Below, piece after piece: positions 1 through 9,046 of a DNA stretch of 64,000 bases. Each line of letters begins with the position of its first letter. Within the stretch, counting starts at the first letter, position 1. The position numbers and the translations under genes were made by a program. The notes beneath the pieces are model-generated. The model had not been told where the DNA came from. It did no database searches and saw only the letters and a list, made by a program, of their open reading frames with translations. This DNA comes from Mangrovihabitans endophyticus (GTDB taxonomy: Bacteria; Actinomycetota; Actinomycetes; Mycobacteriales; Micromonosporaceae): the NCBI RefSeq assembly GCF_014646155.1, contig NZ_BMMX01000013.1, positions 62,001 through 126,000 of the forward strand, given 5' to 3'.

Positions 1-3000
1 GCGACCTCCCCGGCGATGACGACCGCTCGCGCGTTCCCGGCCGCGCCGCGCACCAGTCGGCGCAGCCAGTCCTTGCACCGCACATCACGCCACGCCTCGG
101 CGTCGTCCACCAGCAGAGCGACCGGACCGTCGCCCGGATCGATCAGGGCCGCGAACTCCTCCTCGGTGGGGTCGTCGCCGGTGACGACCCCGCGCACCCC
201 GGCGCGGCCGGCGAGACCGAGCAGCGGCGTCCGGATCGGAGCCCCGATGACCAGCTCGGTGCCGGACCGCAGCAGCGACTCCGCCATCACCCACAGCGCG
301 GTGCTGCGCCCGGACCGGGACGGCCCGGCGATCAGGAAGGTCGGCTGGTCGGCCAGCAGATCCGCGCCCATCGGCTCCAACTCGTCGCCCCCCACGCCGA
401 GCAACGCCCACATCGGCCGCGGCTGCCCGACCTGCTCCCACGCCTGGTCGAAGGTCAACCGGCTGGGCAGGACCGCGATCCGGCCGGGCCGCTGGGCCTT
501 CGGCACCGCAGCCTCGCGGTCGGTCAGGGTCGCGGCGAGTGCATGCATCGCGGCAACCTGCGCCGGCCCGGCCGGGTCGGCGGCCACCAGGTCGACCTGC
601 ACTTCCACCGCGGTGACGGCGCGATACCCGCGGCCCGGCGGCATGCTCTCCGGGATTTTCCGCGGATTGAGCCCGGCGAGCGTGGCATCGGTGCGGTCGG
701 AGAGGCGCAGCACCAGCTTGTCTTCGCACAGGGAGCTCATCCGGCCGCTCAGCAGGCCGTGGTCGCCCGTCACGATGAGGTGAATCCCGGCGCTGGCACC
801 CTCCCGCATCAGGACATGCACGAGGTCGGTCAACGCCCCGCCGTCGTGCTCGCTGAGGGTGCCCAGGAAGCCCTCCCAGCGGTCCAGAAGCAACAGGATG
901 TGCGGCAGGCGAGCGTCCGCTGAGACGGCCGCGCGCTGTTCGGAGAGGTCGGCGAAACCGCCGTCGCCGAGGACTCTCTGACGCTGCTGCAATTCCTCGT
1001 GCAGACGGCGCAACAGACGGCTGGCACGCTCCACATCGGTGCGTTGTGCGACCGCGCCGCAGTGCGGGAAGCGGGTGATCGGCAGAAGAGCTCCGTTGCC
1101 GCAGTCCAGTCCGTAGAGGTGCAGGTCGGCCACGCTCGTGGCGGCAGCCGCTGCGGTGGCTATCGTGCGTAGGGCCTGCGAGCGGCCGGACCGGGGAGCG
1201 CCGACGATGTGCAGGTGGCCGAACGCGGACAGGTCGATCGTCATCGGCACCTGCTGCTGAGTCGTCGGCAAGTCCTGTACCGCCCACGCGAACGAGGGCT
1301 CGCCTCGTGCATCGCGCAGCGGTTCGTCGGGCAGGTTCACCACCGACACCGTCGGCAACGCCGGCAGCCAGGGGCGGCGCTGTGCGGGCAGACCCAGCAT
1401 GTCGTTCGCCCGCCGGATGGCCGACACCAGCACCGACAGGTCGGTGGCCTCGTCGGTCTCGGCCGCGTTCCGGGGGCGTTGCGGCACCGGCCGGCCCAGG
1501 TCGGGCCACCGCACCGGGTGCAGGAACGGCGCTGCCACCGCCGTGGAGTCCCGCTGCGGCCGGCGACCGCCGACCCGGCCCGTTTGGAACGGGATGAGCG
1601 AACTGTGCCCGAGCCGGGCGTACGCGCGTCCGGGGTGGGACGACGAGATGCTCGCCGCCTCCCGGGCATCGATCACGTCGGCGCTCTCCCCGGCGTCGGT
1701 CACCCGCAACGCGACGCGCAAGTTCGTGTTGGCGCGGATCTCCGCGGACACCACGCCGCTCGGGCGTTGCGTGGCAAGCACCAGATGGATTCCCAGCGAT
1801 CGACCCCGCTGCGCGATGTTGACCAGGCCGGTGACGAAGTCCGGCAGTTCCCTGGCCATCGAGGCGAACTCGTCGATGACGATCAGCAGCCGCGGGACCG
1901 GGGCCGGCACCGGCCGCCGGGTCGCATAGTCGACGTAGTCCTCAAGGTCCTTGGCGCCGACCGCGGCGAGCAGGTGCTCCCGGTGGGTCAACTCCGCGCC
2001 GAGCGAGGTGAGAGCCCGCTCGACCAGGTGCGTGTCCAGGTCGGTGACCATGCCGACGGTGTGCGGCAGGTCGACGCAGTCCTTGAACGCGGCGCCGCCC
2101 TTGTAGTCGACGAGCACGAAGTTCATCGCGTCGGGCCGGTTCGCCACGGCGAGCGACGCCACCACCGTCTGGAGGAACTCCGACTTCCCGGAGCCGGTGG
2201 TCCCCGCGACCAGTCCGTGCGGACCGTGTTGGACCAGGTCGAGTGCGAACGGGCCGTCCAGGCTGTACCCGACGATCGCCCGGGTGCTGCGCGGTGCGGC
2301 GTTCCACCGGGCGCTGATGTCGGACACCGACGGGTCCTCCATGCTCAGCACCTCAAGCAGACGAGCGGAGGCGGGGAGCGCGGCGTCGCCGTGCGAGTCA
2401 CTGATGTCGCGTACCGGGGCGAGTCGGCGTCCGGTGATCGGGAACCAATCGTCGATCACCTCATCGACTCGGACGTCCTCGACCATTGCCGCCCGTTGTT
2501 GACGCAACGTCGTCGGCCGCCCGTCGCCGCCGACCACCACGGTCGTGCACTCCTCGGGAAGCGTGCGCTCATCCGCGTCGATGCAGAGGAAGTAGACGCC
2601 CACGGCCGGACCGCTCAGCAGCAGAGAGACCATGCCCGGCAGGGCACGCAGCCGGCGGGCCCCGTCCAGCACCACGACGACATCGGGGTCGGTGAGAGAC
2701 GCGCCTGATCCGGCGTTCAGGCGGGCCTGACGCCGCACCTCGATCAGCTCGGTCAGCTCGGCGATCCGGCGCGCGATCGTCTCGGCATCGGTGCCCAGCA
2801 GCGTGAGGGTTTGCTGGCCCAACGCCGGTCGGGTGTGCGGCAGCCATGCCGCCCATTCCCACAACGCTTCGCCGTCCGGGTCGGTGAGCACATAGAGCTG
2901 CAGGTCGCGGGGGCTTTGCGCGACGGCCAACTGTCCGGTCATCCAGCGTGTCAGACGACGTGCCCACGCGCCGCGGCCGGCGACGCCGACCACGCCGGCG

Positions 3001-4148
3001 TGCTGGATGGAGAAGGCGACCGGCACATCGACCAACTGCCGCGGCTCGGCTCGCCGGTCCTGGCCCGCCGCCTCGACACTGATCATGCTGGGGAGGTCGG
3101 CGACGCCGATGCGCACCATGAGGTGGTCCGGATCGGTGCGGCGGCGTTCCCACAGCCGGGCATGCGGACCGGTGGCCACGATGAGCAACTCGGCCGGATC
3201 GGGCGCGGCGACCCGGCGGTCGTGGCGCTCCAGCACGATCGTCTCGGCGATGTCGGCTTCGATGGCGGCGACGCGCGCGGCGTGCTCGGCCACCTGTCTG
3301 CGGTGGCTGCGGCTGCCCTGGCGGCGGCCGGTCCACCAGTTGGCCATCACCATGAGCGGCGACATGCCCGCGAACATCAAATACATCGGGTTGCCCAGGA
3401 CCAGCGCCATCGCACCGCCGAACGCCGCCGGAAGCGCGGCGGCCAGCCACGGCAAGGCGTTCGGCGTGGGAGCCTTCGGCTCGGACGGGATCTTGAACTT
3501 GTCGGGCCGGGTCGGTGGAAGCAGCCGCGGCGGGCGGTTGTAGTCGAGATACTCGCTTTCCGGGGACGGCCCGACCACCGCGTCGGGACAGCACACCGGG
3601 TGTGCCTCCAGCGCCGTTCCACCGGCGGTCAACTGGGCGGTCTCCCGCCAACGGACCTCGCCGGCCGTCAGCGCCTCCCGGTCCAGCAGCAGGCCACCAC
3701 CGACCCCGCGCACGTGGACCTCGGCGTCGAAGGTGACCCGGACGACGCCGGCCACCGCCGGCACGTCATCGGTGAGCCGGACGGCGCAGCCCCGGGCCGA
3801 ACCGATGCGGTGCTCGCCGGGGCCGAGCGACCAGATCCGCCCGGCCCCGGTTCCCGTCACCGCTCGGACCGTCACCAGGCCACCGATGGTGTAGGGCACC
3901 GGCCCCGGCCCGCCGATCCACAAGATCGAGCCGTCGCGCACCCCGCTGGACGACAGCGGCAGGTCGAGGTCGAGTGGCCGGTCCTCAAGATGGACCGGGC
4001 CGGGGGACGCTCCCGGTGTGGCATACGACGGGCCAAGGCCGTCCAGCAGGTTCTTGACGATGTCCCGCACCGGGGTGCCCGGGTCGGCGTCCACGACCAC
4101 GTCGGCCGACCACGCTTGCGGGGACGCGAGGGTGATCAGCATGTGCAC
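1..4148 (-). CDS. eccC: FHA-domain EccC-type FtsK/SpoIIIE ATPase, type VII secretion (3' end outside window)
   Basis: Membrane-anchored motor ATPase of a type VII secretion system, expected to recognise and drive export of Esx/WXG100 substrates. About 1382 residues are visible and no stop codon occurs before the window edge. The N-terminus carries an FHA-like region (WSLGPGEHRIGSARGC). Two hydrophobic segments follow (about residues 210-245), with NPMYLMFAGMSPLMVMANWW as the second. Three ATPase modules then follow: the first has a canonical Walker A, GTTGSGKSEF, and a Walker B-like LLIVIDEF. The second (VGAPRSGRSQ) and third (AGPSRSGRST) P-loops lack the catalytic Lys-Ser/Thr pairing, as is usual for EccC. 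GTG at 4148 is chosen because AAGGGA lies about 7 nt upstream; an in-frame ATG at 4142 is possible. It lies 14 nt downstream of the Esx gene, so the two probably share a transcript. Confidence 0.93.
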   Translation of the reverse strand, partial: MHMLITLASPQAWSADVVVDADPGTPVRDIVKNLLDGLGPSYATPGASPGPVHLEDRPLDLDLPLSSSGVRDGSILWIGGPGPVPYTIGGLVTVRAVTGTGAGRIWSLGPGEHRIGSARGCAVRLTDDVPAVAGVVRVTFDAEVHVRGVGGGLLLDREALTAGEVRWRETAQLTAGGTALEAHPVCCPDAVVGPSPESEYLDYNRPPRLLPPTRPDKFKIPSEPKAPTPNALPWLAAALPAAFGGAMALVLGNPMYLMFAGMSPLMVMANWWTGRRQGSRSHRRQVAEHAARVAAIEADIAETIVLERHDRRVAAPDPAELLIVATGPHARLWERRRTDPDHLMVRIGVADLPSMISVEAAGQDRRAEPRQLVDVPVAFSIQHAGVVGVAGRGAWARRLTRWMTGQLAVAQSPRDLQLYVLTDPDGEALWEWAAWLPHTRPALGQQTLTLLGTDAETIARRIAELTELIEVRRQARLNAGSGASLTDPDVVVVLDGARRLRALPGMVSLLLSGPAVGVYFLCIDADERTLPEECTTVVVGGDGRPTTLRQQRAAMVEDVRVDEVIDDWFPITGRRLAPVRDISDSHGDAALPASARLLEVLSMEDPSVSDISARWNAAPRSTRAIVGYSLDGPFALDLVQHGPHGLVAGTTGSGKSEFLQTVVASLAVANRPDAMNFVLVDYKGGAAFKDCVDLPHTVGMVTDLDTHLVERALTSLGAELTHREHLLAAVGAKDLEDYVDYATRRPVPAPVPRLLIVIDEFASMARELPDFVTGLVNIAQRGRSLGIHLVLATQRPSGVVSAEIRANTNLRVALRVTDAGESADVIDAREAASISSSHPGRAYARLGHSSLIPFQTGRVGGRRPQRDSTAVAAPFLHPVRWPDLGRPVPQRPRNAAETDEATDLSVLVSAIRRANDMLGLPAQRRPWLPALPTVSVVNLPDEPLRDARGEPSFAWAVQDLPTTQQQVPMTIDLSAFGHLHIVGAPRSGRSQALRTIATAAAAATSVADLHLYGLDCGNGALLPITRFPHCGAVAQRTDVERASRLLRRLHEELQQRQRVLGDGGFADLSEQRAAVSADARLPHILLLLDRWEGFLGTLSEHDGGALTDLVHVLMREGASAGIHLIVTGDHGLLSGRMSSLCEDKLVLRLSDRTDATLAGLNPRKIPESMPPGRGYRAVTAVEVQVDLVAADPAGPAQVAAMHALAATLTDREAAVPKAQRPGRIAVLPSRLTFDQAWEQVGQPRPMWALLGVGGDELEPMGADLLADQPTFLIAGPSRSGRSTALWVMAESLLRSGTELVIGAPIRTPLLGLAGRAGVRGVVTGDDPTEEEFAALIDPGDGPVALLVDDAEAWRDVRCKDWLRRLVRGAAGNARAVVIAGEV

Positions 4149-4162
4149 GGCGTATCCCTTGG

Positions 4163-4459
4163 CTACTTGTTCAGCGAGTTGGCGAGTTGGGAGTCCATGT
4201 CGCGCAGCGCGTCGACGGCCTTGTCGAGCCACTGGGAGAGCAGGTCGAGGCTCTCCATCACTTCGTTCGCCGAGTTGACGAACTCGGTGTGGACCTCGTC
4301 GAATTTTCCGGAAGCCTGGTCGGTGACGAAGCCGGATCCGGTCAAGCTGTCCACAATCGACTTACATTCGGTCAGCCGGGAGTCGATCTCGTCCTTGTTG
4401 TTGCGCATCCGAGTCGCGCTGTCCGACATCTCCGCGTAGGTGATGTTGAGGTTCGCCAT
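4163..4459 (-). CDS. WXG100/ESAT-6-like Esx protein
   Basis: A 98-residue all-helical protein of typical Esx length, placed immediately upstream of the FHA-EccC gene, so it is the likely substrate or co-secreted partner of that machine. The central turn where most family members have W-x-G reads LTGSGFVTDQ, so the Trp is missing. The downstream helix (FDEVHTEFVNSANEVMESLD) keeps the family's amphipathic pattern. The C-terminus does not show a clear YxxxD/E signal. The start ATG at 4459 follows GAAGGGAC at good spacing. Longer upstream in-frame sequence has no family character and was excluded. Confidence 0.85.
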   Translation of the reverse strand: MANLNITYAEMSDSATRMRNNKDEIDSRLTECKSIVDSLTGSGFVTDQASGKFDEVHTEFVNSANEVMESLDLLSQWLDKAVDALRDMDSQLANSLNK

Positions 4460-4666
4460 CGGGCCGTCCCTTCGAATGGTGCGGGCCGCGCAGCACGCAC
4501 GTCCCAGCGATAAGCGACGCGGACCAACGTAGGAAGGACGTCCACGCGCGGTCCAGATCGGAGGGTGCGGATGTGGGTCCCTGGGCCCACGGTTCGCGTT
4601 GACAGTCGTCTCCCCATCCGTCGACGATTTCGGCTGACCCGGGAGTGGCGTTGTCAGGGGGGTGCG

Positions 4667-5377
4667 ATGAGCTACCAGCAGTCCGGGGCCTGGGCCGTCG
4701 ACCAGGCCATGCGTGTGCTGGCCACCGGATGCGCCGCGGAATGCCGGCCGGCGCCCGCCGCCGGCGCGGTGGTCCTCGGCTCGGAGTCGATGCTCGTACG
4801 CATGACCACCCCCGACGAGGCGGCGCCGCCCGGCTGGACGGTGGCTGACCACGGCCGCACCTGGCGGACGGAGCTGCGCCGGCTACAAGACGCGGCCGTG
4901 GACGACCGGATTCCCGATCCCTACCCGCTGCTCGTGTCCCTCGGTCTGATAGACGACGGGCGGCTGCTGCTCAACCTGGCCGCGGCGGGCGGCCCGATCA
5001 GCGTGGAAGGCGAACCCGATCTGGCCCGGAGCCTGATCCGGGCATGGTCGCGGAGGCTCACCACCAGCCCGTGGGCGACCGGGAACCGGGTGATCCGGGT
5101 GGGCTTCCCCCACGATCCGGACTTCTGCGGATGGGACGTGTCCCGCCTGGTGGCGGCGGCGCCGGTGCTGGACGTCCCGGAAGGCGGCATCGTCCTGTTC
5201 GCCGCCCCGCCCGCGGGCCGCGATCTCTACCTGGTGGACCGGTTGCTCCGCGAACCGGTGCGCCGCTGGTCGGTGGTGGCCGTCGGCGCCGGCGACGCGA
5301 CGTGGCGCTTCACCGTGCGAGCCGACGGCACCGCGGAGACCGGTCTGCTGGCCGAGCCGGTACGTCTTCGCCCGTGA
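4667..5377 (+). CDS. uncharacterised protein related to a region of actinobacterial BTAD/LysM regulators
   Basis: A 236-residue soluble protein transcribed divergently from the Esx/EccC genes. I recognise no enzyme motif. The stretch YPLLVSLGLIDDGRLLLNL, followed by a segment ending SPWATGNRVIRVGF, resembles a region seen in large actinobacterial LysM/BTAD transcriptional regulators, where it lies between the membrane part and the BTAD domain. That match is from memory and moderate. The start at 4667 (MSYQQSG) is preferred over an upstream ATG at 4565 because it follows CAGGGGGG and because upstream residues look non-coding. It is probably linked to the T7SS locus by position only. Confidence 0.65.
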   Translation: MSYQQSGAWAVDQAMRVLATGCAAECRPAPAAGAVVLGSESMLVRMTTPDEAAPPGWTVADHGRTWRTELRRLQDAAVDDRIPDPYPLLVSLGLIDDGRLLLNLAAAGGPISVEGEPDLARSLIRAWSRRLTTSPWATGNRVIRVGFPHDPDFCGWDVSRLVAAAPVLDVPEGGIVLFAAPPAGRDLYLVDRLLREPVRRWSVVAVGAGDATWRFTVRADGTAETGLLAEPVRLRP

Positions 5378-5423
5378 GAGCCGTATGAAGCGTTCCTGAA
5401 TCGGGGCCGAGCAGACTGGGCGC

Positions 5424-5954
5424 ATGCTCACGGTTTCCGTTCCGCCGGGCCCGACAGGCGGCCGGCTGCGCATCGCGATCTCCAGCCCGGAGATCCTCGC
5501 CCACATCCGGCACAAGTTCGCCAGCAGGGGCCTGGACGTGCGGATCGACGGCCTGCCCTCGGTCGAGGTGATCGTCACTCCGGTGACCGGCGCCAGGCCC
5601 GCGGCGAGCGCCCTCGCCGACGCGCTCAACGTGCTGGCCGGGCCGCAGACCCGGCGGCGGGACCCAGCCACCGCGCGTTATCGCCTGGCGCTTGTCGCAC
5701 ACCACCGCCGGGTCGACGATCCGCCCCGCACGGCTCACCAGGTGGACCGGCACCGGCCGCTGTCGCCACGCGAGGTGGAGGTCATGGAATCGATCAGCCG
5801 GGGTATGGGCAACGCCGACATCGCCGCTCTGCTGTGCGTCCGACAGAAGACCGTGAAGAACCACGTGAACCGCATCTTCACCAAGCTCGGCGCCCGCAAC
5901 CGGGTCGAGGCGGTGCTGACGTGGCAGCGCATCCAGGCCGCCACGCCCGGATGA
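5424..5954 (+). CDS. LuxR-type HTH regulator without receiver domain
   Basis: A 176-residue protein. Residues about 1-60 form a short domain of unknown type. Residues about 112-170 form a clear LuxR/NarL helix-turn-helix: LSPREVEVMESISRGMGNAD, then KTVKNHVNRIFTKLGARNR, which is the recognition helix and dimerisation part. There is no phospho-acceptor Asp near the N-terminus, so it is not a standard response regulator; regulation by protein contact or ligand is possible. It follows the BTAD-related gene by 46 nt on the same strand and converges on the SARP gene, whose stop lies 12 nt past this stop. Confidence 0.88.
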   Translation: MLTVSVPPGPTGGRLRIAISSPEILAHIRHKFASRGLDVRIDGLPSVEVIVTPVTGARPAASALADALNVLAGPQTRRRDPATARYRLALVAHHRRVDDPPRTAHQVDRHRPLSPREVEVMESISRGMGNADIAALLCVRQKTVKNHVNRIFTKLGARNRVEAVLTWQRIQAATPG

Positions 5955-5966
5955 CCGCCGACACGA

Positions 5967-8723
5967 TCACGACGGCAGGCCGGCCAGAAAGGCACGCACG
6001 TCGGCCGCGTCCTCGGCGTCCAACTCCTCGAACCGGGCGAGTGCGCGGCGGGCGAGACCGGCTGCGACCACCGCGTTGCCGGCGCCCATCCGCGCCAAGC
6101 CGAACAGGGCCAACCCCTCGTGATAGCGGTCGCCGGCCTCGGCGCTGATGCGTAGCGCTTCACCGAAGGTCATCTCGGCCTCCGCATGGCGCCCGAGGCC
6201 GAACCGGGCCAGTCCCACATTGATCAGCAGGTTGGTTTCGATGATCTGGCTCTGCGAACGGCGGGCGTGCATCAGCCCCGGCAGCCCCTGCCGCAGAGCC
6301 TCGTCCCACCGCCCGGTCTCGGCCTCCAGCTCGCAGAGGACGTCGTAGGTCGCCGCCAGGTAATAGTCGACCCCCTCCCGGCTTGCCAGCTCCAGCGCCT
6401 CGCGGGCCGGTGGACGCGCGGCGTCGTACCGTTTGGCCTCGCGCAGCGTCGATGCCAGGTTGCCGAGCAGACTGATCCGGTGCTGCCAGTCGCCCGGCTC
6501 GACGAGCAACTCCAGGCCGCGGCGCAGGTGGAACACCGCGGTGTCGTTGTTCCCCAGCCGGGAATGGGCGACGCTGGAATGGTTGAACAGGATGGCACGG
6601 CCCACGCGGTGGCCCGCGGCCTCGGCGGCGCGCATCGCCACCTGCAGCAGCTCCAGCCATTCCACCGGACGGCCGGTGGTGTAGAAGTAGTCGAACAGCA
6701 CGAAGGTGAGATGCCACGCTGGCCCGTACTGTCCATTGCGGCTGGCCCGGCGGATCAATGCGGTGATGTTCTGCCATTCGATGCCGCACCAGCGCACGAA
6801 GTCGCTCTGGCTGTGGAACAGCACCGGCGGAACGTCGCTCTGCGGCGGTTCGATCCCCATGCTGCGGCCCACCGGCCGGTCGGCGATCGTGGAAAGGGAG
6901 ACCCGGTACCACGACAGCACGCGTGCCAGGGCCTCTGCGCGCTCGCCGGGCGGGAGCTCACCGGACAATTCCGCGGCGTACGCGCGGACGAGATCGTGCA
7001 GGGTGAATCGGTCTCCGTCGCGTTCCATCAGACACAGCGCGCACAATGTGTCGAGTAGCGTCGCCGCCCGCTGCATGTCGACGCCGAAGAGCGCTGCCGC
7101 GGTGCGCCGGGTCAGGCTCGGCCCGGGAAAGATCCCGAGGCGCCGGAACGCCGCGGCGGCGTCATCGTCCAGAGCCGCGAACGACCAGGACAGGACGCCG
7201 CGTACGGAGAAGAGCGGATCGTCGGACATCTGCAGGGTGTCGAGTCGATGCTGGACATCCTCCAGCTCGGTGACGAGGTCGGCGATGCCCACACCCGTGG
7301 TCGACACGACCTGCTCGGCGGCGATCTGCAGCGCCAGCGGCGACCGGTCGCACAACGCCGTGAGGCGGCGGGCCGACGGTGACTCGATGCGCACCCGGTC
7401 CGCGCCGATCAAGCTGGTGAGCAGGGTCAGCGACTCCTCGTCGCTCAGCGCGCCGAGTGGAATCCGCCGGGCTGCGTGCCGAATGGCCAGTCCGGACAGC
7501 CGATTGCGGCTGGTCACGATGACGAAACAGGTGTCGCCCCCGGGCAGCAGATCCTCGACCTGGTCGGTCGAAGCGGCATTGTCGAAGATCAGGAGCATGC
7601 GTTTGTCGGCCAGCACGCTGCGCCACAACGCCGCCCGCTGCTCGCGCCCACTGGGCACATGCCGGACACCAGCCGAGGTCAGCAACTGGTGAAGCGCGGC
7701 CTCGGGAGTCAGTGCGGCGTACGACGGGTCGAACCCACGGAGGTTGATGTAGACCTGCCCGTCCGGATGGCTGTCTCGCAGCATGTGTCCACCGCGCACG
7801 GCGAGTGTCGTCTTCCCGATCCCGCCGACGCCCGAGATCATGACTATTCGTCGTCGCGGCGCCGTCTCCCTGGCCGCGCTCCGCAGCAGGATGAGCAACT
7901 CGGCGGCACGTCCGACGAAGGCGTCGTTGTCGTGCGGGAGCTGAGCCGGCCGCAGATCCCCGTGCGCTCGTGGACGGGCCGAGGGCCGATCGTCCGCCAG
8001 AATTGTGGCGTAGATCTCCTGGCTCGCCGGTGACGGGCTGATGCCGAGTTCGGAGGCGAGCGCGCGGCGCAGTTCCTCGAACTGAGCCACGGCCTCGGCC
8101 GTGCGGCCGGTGCGGTGCAGCGCCTTCATCAGCACGCCCCGCAGCCGCTCGTCGAACGGATGGGCCGGAACCTCGGCGAGCAGTCGTCCGATCACCTCCG
8201 GAAGCATGTCGGACCGCGCCCGTTCGGCGTGTCCGATCAGCATGTGCAGCCGCAGGCCGGTCAGCCGGTCGCGGGCCTGCGCTGCGAACGGCCCGGGAAT
8301 CCCGGGCAGGATCGTCTCGGTCGTCCACGGTGTCAATGCATTCTCGTACGCCTCCAGCGTGCCGTTTTCCCGTGCCCGCGCCCCCAGGTCCTCGGCGTGT
8401 GTCACGTCGAACATCTGCGGCTGGAGCAGCAGCGAGTAGCCGCCACGAGTGCTGACCAGCCGGTCCTGCGCCGGTCCCAGGGCGCGGCGAAGCCCGGAAA
8501 GATATGTGTGCAGGCTCCCCGCCGCCGTGGAGGGAACCGACTCGCCCCAGACCCGGTCGACGAGTTGCTCGCGAGAGACGGTCTCGCCCGCGCACAGTGC
8601 CAGCACGGCGAAGACCGCGCGTTGTTTGGGCGGGCCGAGATCGATCTCGGCGCCGTCGACGAAGACCCGGAGCGGTCCGAGGGCGGACACCCGCAGCCGA
8701 CTGTCGATCGAACAGGTAGCCAT
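5967..8723 (-). CDS. AfsR/SARP-family transcriptional activator with NB-ARC and TPR domains
   Basis: A 918-residue regulator. Residues about 8-95 are the OmpR-like winged helix (LGPLRVFVDGAEIDLGPPKQ; VWGESVPS). Residues about 100-240 are the bacterial transcriptional activator domain (RTAEAVAQFEELRRALASEL). An NB-ARC/AAA core follows, with Walker A GVGGIGKTTLA and a Walker B-like RMLLIFDNA. The C-terminal third is TPR-like (the repeated HRVGRAILFNHSSVAHSRLG pattern). Such proteins activate secondary metabolism or morphology genes. ATG 8723 follows GAGGAGGCCTC. Its target is not obvious; the adjacent flavoenzyme gene at 9047 is a candidate. Confidence 0.93.
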   Translation of the reverse strand: MATCSIDSRLRVSALGPLRVFVDGAEIDLGPPKQRAVFAVLALCAGETVSREQLVDRVWGESVPSTAAGSLHTYLSGLRRALGPAQDRLVSTRGGYSLLLQPQMFDVTHAEDLGARARENGTLEAYENALTPWTTETILPGIPGPFAAQARDRLTGLRLHMLIGHAERARSDMLPEVIGRLLAEVPAHPFDERLRGVLMKALHRTGRTAEAVAQFEELRRALASELGISPSPASQEIYATILADDRPSARPRAHGDLRPAQLPHDNDAFVGRAAELLILLRSAARETAPRRRIVMISGVGGIGKTTLAVRGGHMLRDSHPDGQVYINLRGFDPSYAALTPEAALHQLLTSAGVRHVPSGREQRAALWRSVLADKRMLLIFDNAASTDQVEDLLPGGDTCFVIVTSRNRLSGLAIRHAARRIPLGALSDEESLTLLTSLIGADRVRIESPSARRLTALCDRSPLALQIAAEQVVSTTGVGIADLVTELEDVQHRLDTLQMSDDPLFSVRGVLSWSFAALDDDAAAAFRRLGIFPGPSLTRRTAAALFGVDMQRAATLLDTLCALCLMERDGDRFTLHDLVRAYAAELSGELPPGERAEALARVLSWYRVSLSTIADRPVGRSMGIEPPQSDVPPVLFHSQSDFVRWCGIEWQNITALIRRASRNGQYGPAWHLTFVLFDYFYTTGRPVEWLELLQVAMRAAEAAGHRVGRAILFNHSSVAHSRLGNNDTAVFHLRRGLELLVEPGDWQHRISLLGNLASTLREAKRYDAARPPAREALELASREGVDYYLAATYDVLCELEAETGRWDEALRQGLPGLMHARRSQSQIIETNLLINVGLARFGLGRHAEAEMTFGEALRISAEAGDRYHEGLALFGLARMGAGNAVVAAGLARRALARFEELDAEDAADVRAFLAGLPS

Positions 8724-9046
8724 GAGGCCTCCTCTCGGTCGCCGTCCGGCACCGCGCCGGCTCTTCGGGTCCGCCGCGCCCAGCCGAGGGCACGGTGGAG
8801 AGACGCAAGAACGGCAGCCGCGAGCGTAAAGGAGCTATGTGGACTATGTACCCTTTCCGTCACTCTCCGGACACCGGTCGAGAGTGGACGAAACGGGGCT
8901 CAGATCCGGAACTCACGTGCCGCCGGTCAGGTGGAGGCCGATGCTAGTGGGGCGCTTCAACACGGTGCCCGCGCAGTTCGCGACAGGTGCCGGCGCCGGG
9001 CGACGGGTCCTTGCCCCGTGACCTCGCCCGGCACAGAATCGTCCGC
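8724..9046. other. intergenic region between divergent SARP and flavoenzyme genes
   Basis: A 323-nt divergent spacer that must carry both promoters. The only structure noticed is a 6-bp direct repeat (CTATGT at 8835 and 8844). The 9-bp spacing does not match the 11- or 22-bp phasing usual for SARP boxes, so it is not called as an operator. Short open frames here have no ribosome binding site or recognisable similarity. Confidence 0.5.

Noticed and set aside
85..1509. 474-codon minus-strand open frame rich in Arg/Gly/Ala
   Set aside because: It is out of frame with the EccC coding sequence on the same strand, which shows clear ATPase motifs; its composition is that of a GC-rich shadow frame.
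8835..8849. CTATGT direct repeat as SARP binding site
   Set aside because: The spacing is 9 bp, not 11 or 22 bp, and the sequence does not resemble described SARP heptamers.
8839..9021. 60-codon plus-strand frame between SARP and flavoenzyme genes
   Set aside because: No ribosome site, no recognisable family, overlaps the divergent promoter region.
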